64,000 bases of DNA, taken from positions 5,580,001-5,644,000 of the forward strand of contig NZ_CP018082.1 in NCBI RefSeq assembly GCF_001886715.1. The letters are read 5' to 3'. Made by a program: the position numbers and the translations under genes. This stretch comes from Nocardia mangyaensis. GTDB lineage: Bacteria; Actinomycetota; Actinomycetes; Mycobacteriales; Mycobacteriaceae. Under the pieces are notes generated by a model. It ran no database searches. It was given only the letters and a program-made list of their open reading frames with translations, and was not told where the DNA came from. Within the stretch, counting starts at the first letter, position 1; every line of letters begins with the position of its first letter. This document shows positions 61,000 through 64,000 of the stretch, piece after piece.

Positions 61000-62085
61000 T
61001 CAGCTCTTCCGCGCGATGTAATAGGTGTTGAGCGGATCGCCGTCGACGTGGCTGGTCGCCACCTCGGTGAAACCCGCGTCGGCCAGCATCGACAGCGCGC
61101 GCTGTTCACCCCAGACCGTCCCGAGCCCGTCGCCGCCCTGACCGAGCGAGACCGACATGCAGTGCATCGTCGACACGGTGTAGAGGAAGGGGCCGAGCGG
61201 CAGGTCGATGTTCTCCTCGAGCATGCTGGAGGCATGGATGTCGACCATCAGGAACACGCCACCGGCACGGAGCGCGTCAGCGATGTTGGCGAGTACCCGG
61301 GCCGGATGAGCCTGATCGTGGACGGCGTCGAAGACCGTGATCAGATCGCAGGATTCGGGAGCATGCAGCTCCGCGACGTCCTGCACGACGAACGCGACGT
61401 TGGTCAGCCCCATGGCCTTCGCCTCGGCCATACCCACCTCGACCGCGTCGGCGGAGAAGTCGTATCCGGTGAACCGGCTCGCCGGGAAGGCCGCCGCCAT
61501 CAGATTGAGAGCATGCCCGCTGCCACAAGCGATATCGGCCACGTCGATGCCCGCGCGTAGCCGCTCCGGCAGCCCCGGTGCCAGCGGCAGGATCACGTCG
61601 AGCAGCGCGGCGTCGAAGACCTCGGCGCTCTCCTCGGCCATCAGCGCGTGGAACCGCCCGTAGTCCTCGTACGACAGACCACCACCGGTGCGGAATCGTT
61701 CGACGATCTTCGGTTCCACCTCGCCGAGCTGGGCGATGAACTGCATGACTCGCGCCAGATTGTCCGGCCCGGCCGCCCTGGTCAGGCTGGCCGCGTGCGC
61801 GGGCGGCAGGGTGTAGGTCGCGGTGCCCGGGTCGTAGTCCACGATGCCCGCGGTGGTGACGGCGCCGAGCCATTCACGCACATAGCGCTCATCGAGGTCA
61901 GCCGAGGCGGCGAGCCGCGCACTGGTCGCGCCGGGGGCGGCCGCCATCGCGTCGAACAGGCCGACCTGGTGGCCCATGCTGATCATCAACGCGGCGCTCG
62001 CGTGATCGAGCATTTCGATCATGGTGCCCGCGAACGCTTCCACGGCGGCCGGATCGACCGCAGCCGAGTGGTCGAGTGAGGTCAT
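61000..62085 (-). CDS. Class I SAM-dependent methyltransferase with N-terminal winged-helix-like domain
   Basis: A 361-residue protein from ATG 62085, with CGAGGAGAG upstream. Residues 10-110 resemble the dimerisation/winged-helix region of O-methyltransferase-type proteins ([19 protein letters not shown] and [17 protein letters not shown]). The SAM motif [12 protein letters not shown] is at about residue 195. It is similar to the Rv2258c group of mycobacteria. Substrate unknown. It follows the thioredoxin-TPR gene with a hairpin between them, so it is probably a separate unit. Confidence 0.87.
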   Translation of the reverse strand: MTSLDHSAAVDPAAVEAFAGTMIEMLDHASAALMISMGHQVGLFDAMAAAPGATSARLAASADLDERYVREWLGAVTTAGIVDYDPGTATYTLPPAHAASLTRAAGPDNLARVMQFIAQLGEVEPKIVERFRTGGGLSYEDYGRFHALMAEESAEVFDAALLDVILPLAPGLPERLRAGIDVADIACGSGHALNLMAAAFPASRFTGYDFSADAVEVGMAEAKAMGLTNVAFVVQDVAELHAPESCDLITVFDAVHDQAHPARVLANIADALRAGGVFLMVDIHASSMLEENIDLPLGPFLYTVSTMHCMSVSLGQGGDGLGTVWGEQRALSMLADAGFTEVATSHVDGDPLNTYYIARKS

Positions 62086-62145
62086 GGTGTTCTCTCCTCG
62101 CGTCAGCTCGCGGCGGGATGCCACGGGTCTAGGAGGAGATACGGC

Positions 62146-62179
62146 GAAGCCGCCCCGACGGTTCGGTGGGGGCGGCCTC
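62146..62179. terminator. Hairpin terminator after the thioredoxin-TPR gene
   Basis: Arms 62146-62156 and 62169-62179 pair over 11 positions with one mismatch; the core GCCGCCCC/GGGGCGGC is perfect. It lies just past the stop at 62192 on the minus strand. Confidence 0.7.
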
Positions 62180-62191
62180 GGGACGGGTTGG

Positions 62192-63100
62192 TCAGTACAG
62201 AGCGGTCGCGAGTTTGCGGCGGGCCGCGATGACGAAGGGCTCGGCGGGGTCGAACAGTTCGAACAGTTCCAGCAGGCGGGTGCGGGCCCGGGTGCGATCG
62301 TCGCCCGCGGTGCGCTTGACGATGGCGATGATGCGGTCGAAGGCCGCCTCGGGGCGCTGTTCGAGCAGTTCCACGTCGGCGGCGTCGAGGGCGGCGTCCA
62401 GGTTGGCCGGGTCGGCGTCGGCGGTGGCGACCACGGCCGGGTCGATCTGCTGGGCCCTGGTCAGGAAGCGCAGCTGGCGCAGGGCGGCCTTGGCTTCCTC
62501 GTTGGCCGGTTCCTCGGCCAGGATGGCCTCGTAGGCCGCCTCGGCGCCCGTGATGTCGCCTTCGGACAGTGCGTCCTCGGCGGCGACGAAGCGCGGGTCC
62601 TCGACCTCGGGCTCCGGTTGGGCGCTTGCGTCGCCCTCCAGCTTGCCCGCGGTCGCGTCGATCACCGCGTCGAGCCACTGGCGTACCTGTGGTTCCGGCT
62701 GCGCGCCTTCGAAATCGGCCAGCGGCTGGCCGCCTGCCACCGCGATCACCGTCGGAATGCCCTGCACGCGCAGCGCCTGGACGATGTTCATATTGGGTTC
62801 GGCTTCGATGGTCGCCAGGTCCCAGGAGCCACCGTCGCCGGCATTGAGCCGTTCCAGCGTGCGAACCAGCTCGACGCTGCCCGGGCTGCGCTGCGAGTAC
62901 AGCGCGACCACCACGGGCACCTGCATCGAGCGGCGGATCACCTTGCTCTCGAAATCCGCCTCGGTCACCGTGTGGTTCCCCGGGGCCGCAGCCGCCCCAC
63001 CGGACGCGGCGGGCGGCTGCTTCAGCGCGGACAGGTCAACCGCACCGGACATGGCAGCGGCGACGGCGGGCGAAGGACGACGGGCAGCGGGTCGAGTCAC
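62192..63100 (-). CDS. Thioredoxin-fold/TPR co-chaperone (CnoX/YbbN-like) without CxxC
   Basis: A 302-residue protein: a thioredoxin fold (about residues 45-155: [31 protein letters not shown]) and tetratricopeptide helices (165-300). The redox motif is SQRS at residues 69-72, so no thiol chemistry is possible there. E. coli YbbN (CnoX) also has a partly degenerate site and acts as a holdase. The neighbour thiolase matches the M. tuberculosis Rv1323/Rv1324 pair as I recall. ATG 63100. Confidence 0.92.
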   Translation of the reverse strand: MTRPAARRPSPAVAAAMSGAVDLSALKQPPAASGGAAAAPGNHTVTEADFESKVIRRSMQVPVVVALYSQRSPGSVELVRTLERLNAGDGGSWDLATIEAEPNMNIVQALRVQGIPTVIAVAGGQPLADFEGAQPEPQVRQWLDAVIDATAGKLEGDASAQPEPEVEDPRFVAAEDALSEGDITGAEAAYEAILAEEPANEEAKAALRQLRFLTRAQQIDPAVVATADADPANLDAALDAADVELLEQRPEAAFDRIIAIVKRTAGDDRTRARTRLLELFELFDPAEPFVIAARRKLATALY

Positions 63101-63113
63101 GCTTCCCAGTTTG

Positions 63114-63482
63114 TCACGAAGCGGCCGGGGTGGCTGCCGCGGAGCCCTTGCTCGCGTCAGCGCTCAGCTCACCCAGCTGACCGGTGCGCACCGCCCACAC
63201 CTCGAACACGACGGTGGCCAGCGGCGGAATGCTCGACAGCAGCGCCAGGACGGTGGTCTTCCAGCCCCAGCTCAGCTCGCGCGCGGTCAGCAGCGCGGTG
63301 ATCAAGAACAGCACGAAGATCGCGCCGTGCACCGGCCCGAAGATCTTCACGCCGATCTCATTGCCCTCGGCCGGGATGTACTTGAACGCCATGCCGACCA
63401 GCAACCCGATCCAGGACAGCGCCTCGAGCACCGCGAAGAACCGGAAACGACTGGCAGTGGACCGCAAATCGAAGAAACCCAT
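63114..63482 (-). CDS. DUF3817 membrane protein
   Basis: A 122-residue protein with three membrane helices: FRFFAVLEALSWIGLLVGM, VHGAIFVLFLITALLTA and TTVLALLSSIPPLATVVFEV. FGPVHG is the DUF3817 hallmark. ATG 63482; ATG 63491 (adding MVR) is possible. It is 13 bp upstream of the thioredoxin-TPR gene in the same direction. Function unknown. Confidence 0.9.
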   Translation of the reverse strand: MGFFDLRSTASRFRFFAVLEALSWIGLLVGMAFKYIPAEGNEIGVKIFGPVHGAIFVLFLITALLTARELSWGWKTTVLALLSSIPPLATVVFEVWAVRTGQLGELSADASKGSAAATPAAS

Positions 63483-63566
63483 GCGCACCATTGTGCAGCA
63501 TGATCTACGACACCATGTAGTGGACCCCGCCACACTCCCAGCCACGCCCACCCCGCCGAACAACAA

Positions 63567-63598
63567 GGGCCGGGTACGCGAACACGCGCACCCGGCCC
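63567..63598. terminator. Hairpin terminator after the thiolase
   Basis: GGGCCGGGT (63567-63575) and ACCCGGCCC (63590-63598) pair perfectly, with inner CGCG/CGCG pairing after one mismatch. It begins 14 bp past the minus-strand thiolase stop at 63612; on that strand it is followed by a TTGTTG stretch. Confidence 0.8.
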
Positions 63599-63611
63599 AA
63601 CACCCCGGAAC

Positions 63612-64000
63612 CTAGGGCACTCGAATGATCAAGGCGTCACCTTGGCCGCCACCACCACACAGCGCCGCGGCACCCACGCCACCACCGCGCCGCTTCAGCT
63701 CCAGCGCCAGGTGCAGCAGGATCCGCGCACCGGACATGCCGAGCGGGTGCCCGATGGAGATCGCCCCACCGTTGACGTTGACCTTCTCCGGGTCGTAGCC
63801 CAGCTTCTTGGTCGAGGACACCCCCACGGCCGCGAACGCCTCGTTGATCTCGATCAGATCCAGCTCGGCGGGCGTGATGCCCTCCTTCGCGCAGGCGGCG
63901 AGAATGGCGTTGGCCGGCTGGTCCTGCAGGGTCGAGTCCGGACCGGCGACCTGACCGGCCGCGCCGATCTCGGCGATCCACTCCAGCCCCAGCTCCTGCG
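63612..64000 (-). CDS. Acetyl-CoA acetyltransferase (thiolase), C-terminal part cut by window edge
   Basis: The last 128 codons of a thiolase run off the right edge. [32 protein letters not shown] with the catalytic His and [12 protein letters not shown] with the second catalytic Cys are all present. It makes or splits acetoacetyl-CoA-type substrates. The neighbourhood suggests the FadA4 (Rv1323) orthologue. The nucleophile Cys region is outside the window. Confidence 0.93.
   Translation of the reverse strand, partial: QELGLEWIAEIGAAGQVAGPDSTLQDQPANAILAACAKEGITPAELDLIEINEAFAAVGVSSTKKLGYDPEKVNVNGGAISIGHPLGMSGARILLHLALELKRRGGGVGAAALCGGGGQGDALIIRVP

Overview
The window is about 70% GC, gene-dense and coding-biased, with many GTG starts and 4-bp overlaps. 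The gene set points to a mycolic-acid actinomycete, most likely Nocardia or a close relative: a fused Kgd 2-oxoglutarate enzyme, cutinase, a latex-clearing protein, a mymA-like operon, a DUF3117 protein, and several blocks whose order matches what I recall from Mycobacterium tuberculosis (corA / stress protein / MgtE-N / DUF1003 / transglycosylase / mrp; DivIVA-like / tag / DUF3117; thioredoxin-TPR / acetyl-CoA acetyltransferase). No species call is possible from the sequence alone. No tRNA, rRNA, IS element, integrase or CRISPR array was seen.

Layout. 0-1.3 kb: minus-strand acyl-CoA metabolism (truncated adenylate-forming ligase, enoyl-CoA hydratase). 1.45-7.5 kb: a tightly overlapping plus-strand ABC operon (helical membrane-type protein, degenerate ATPase, ABC-2 permease, fused two-half exporter). 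7.6-11.4 kb: kgd, closed by a perfect 20-bp hairpin terminator. 11.5-18.8 kb: an accessory-looking stretch with secreted proteins, a Tat-exported rubber oxygenase (lcp), a broken PucR-type regulator, a headless TetR-type regulator, a Uma2 protein, and a thioredoxin-reductase-like flavoprotein divergent from an Xre-cupin regulator. 19.0-24.6 kb: the pst phosphate uptake operon (pstS-C-A-B-B) with a response-regulator-like protein that lacks its phosphorylation residues. 24.6-26.7 kb: a relic of a second Xre-cupin gene, a secreted protein and a membrane protein.

26.7-32.6 kb: a TetR regulator divergent from a mymA-like operon (Baeyer-Villiger-type monooxygenase, SDR, HSL-family esterase), followed by a long-chain acyl-CoA synthetase; together these could oxidise, reduce, hydrolyse and activate a lipid substrate. 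32.6-40.7 kb: a deletion scar of a divergent hydrolase/CGNR-regulator pair, a membrane sulfite-oxidase-type protein, DoxX, cutinase, a DHA2 drug exporter, and an ECF41-type sigma factor overlapping an NADH-dehydrogenase-like flavoprotein. 41.0-45.6 kb: a compatible-solute (glycine betaine/choline class) ABC importer with two divergent binding proteins. 45.7-50.0 kb: malic enzyme, a fumarate-reductase-type flavoprotein, a small membrane protein and a PHP phosphoesterase.

50.1-64.0 kb: conserved core genes: CorA, SUFU-domain protein, general stress protein, CitE-like lyase, soluble MgtE-N/CBS protein, DUF1003, two transglycosylases, Mrp, DivIVA-like protein, DNA-3-methyladenine glycosylase, DUF3117, an RlmA-like methyltransferase, a second methyltransferase, a thioredoxin-TPR co-chaperone, DUF3817, and the end of a thiolase. 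The most notable points are the orphan atypical response regulator with a possible leader peptide in the pst operon, the mymA-like operon with a near-consensus leaderless promoter, the lcp gene with exact active-site spacing, and four separate gene relics recording deletions.
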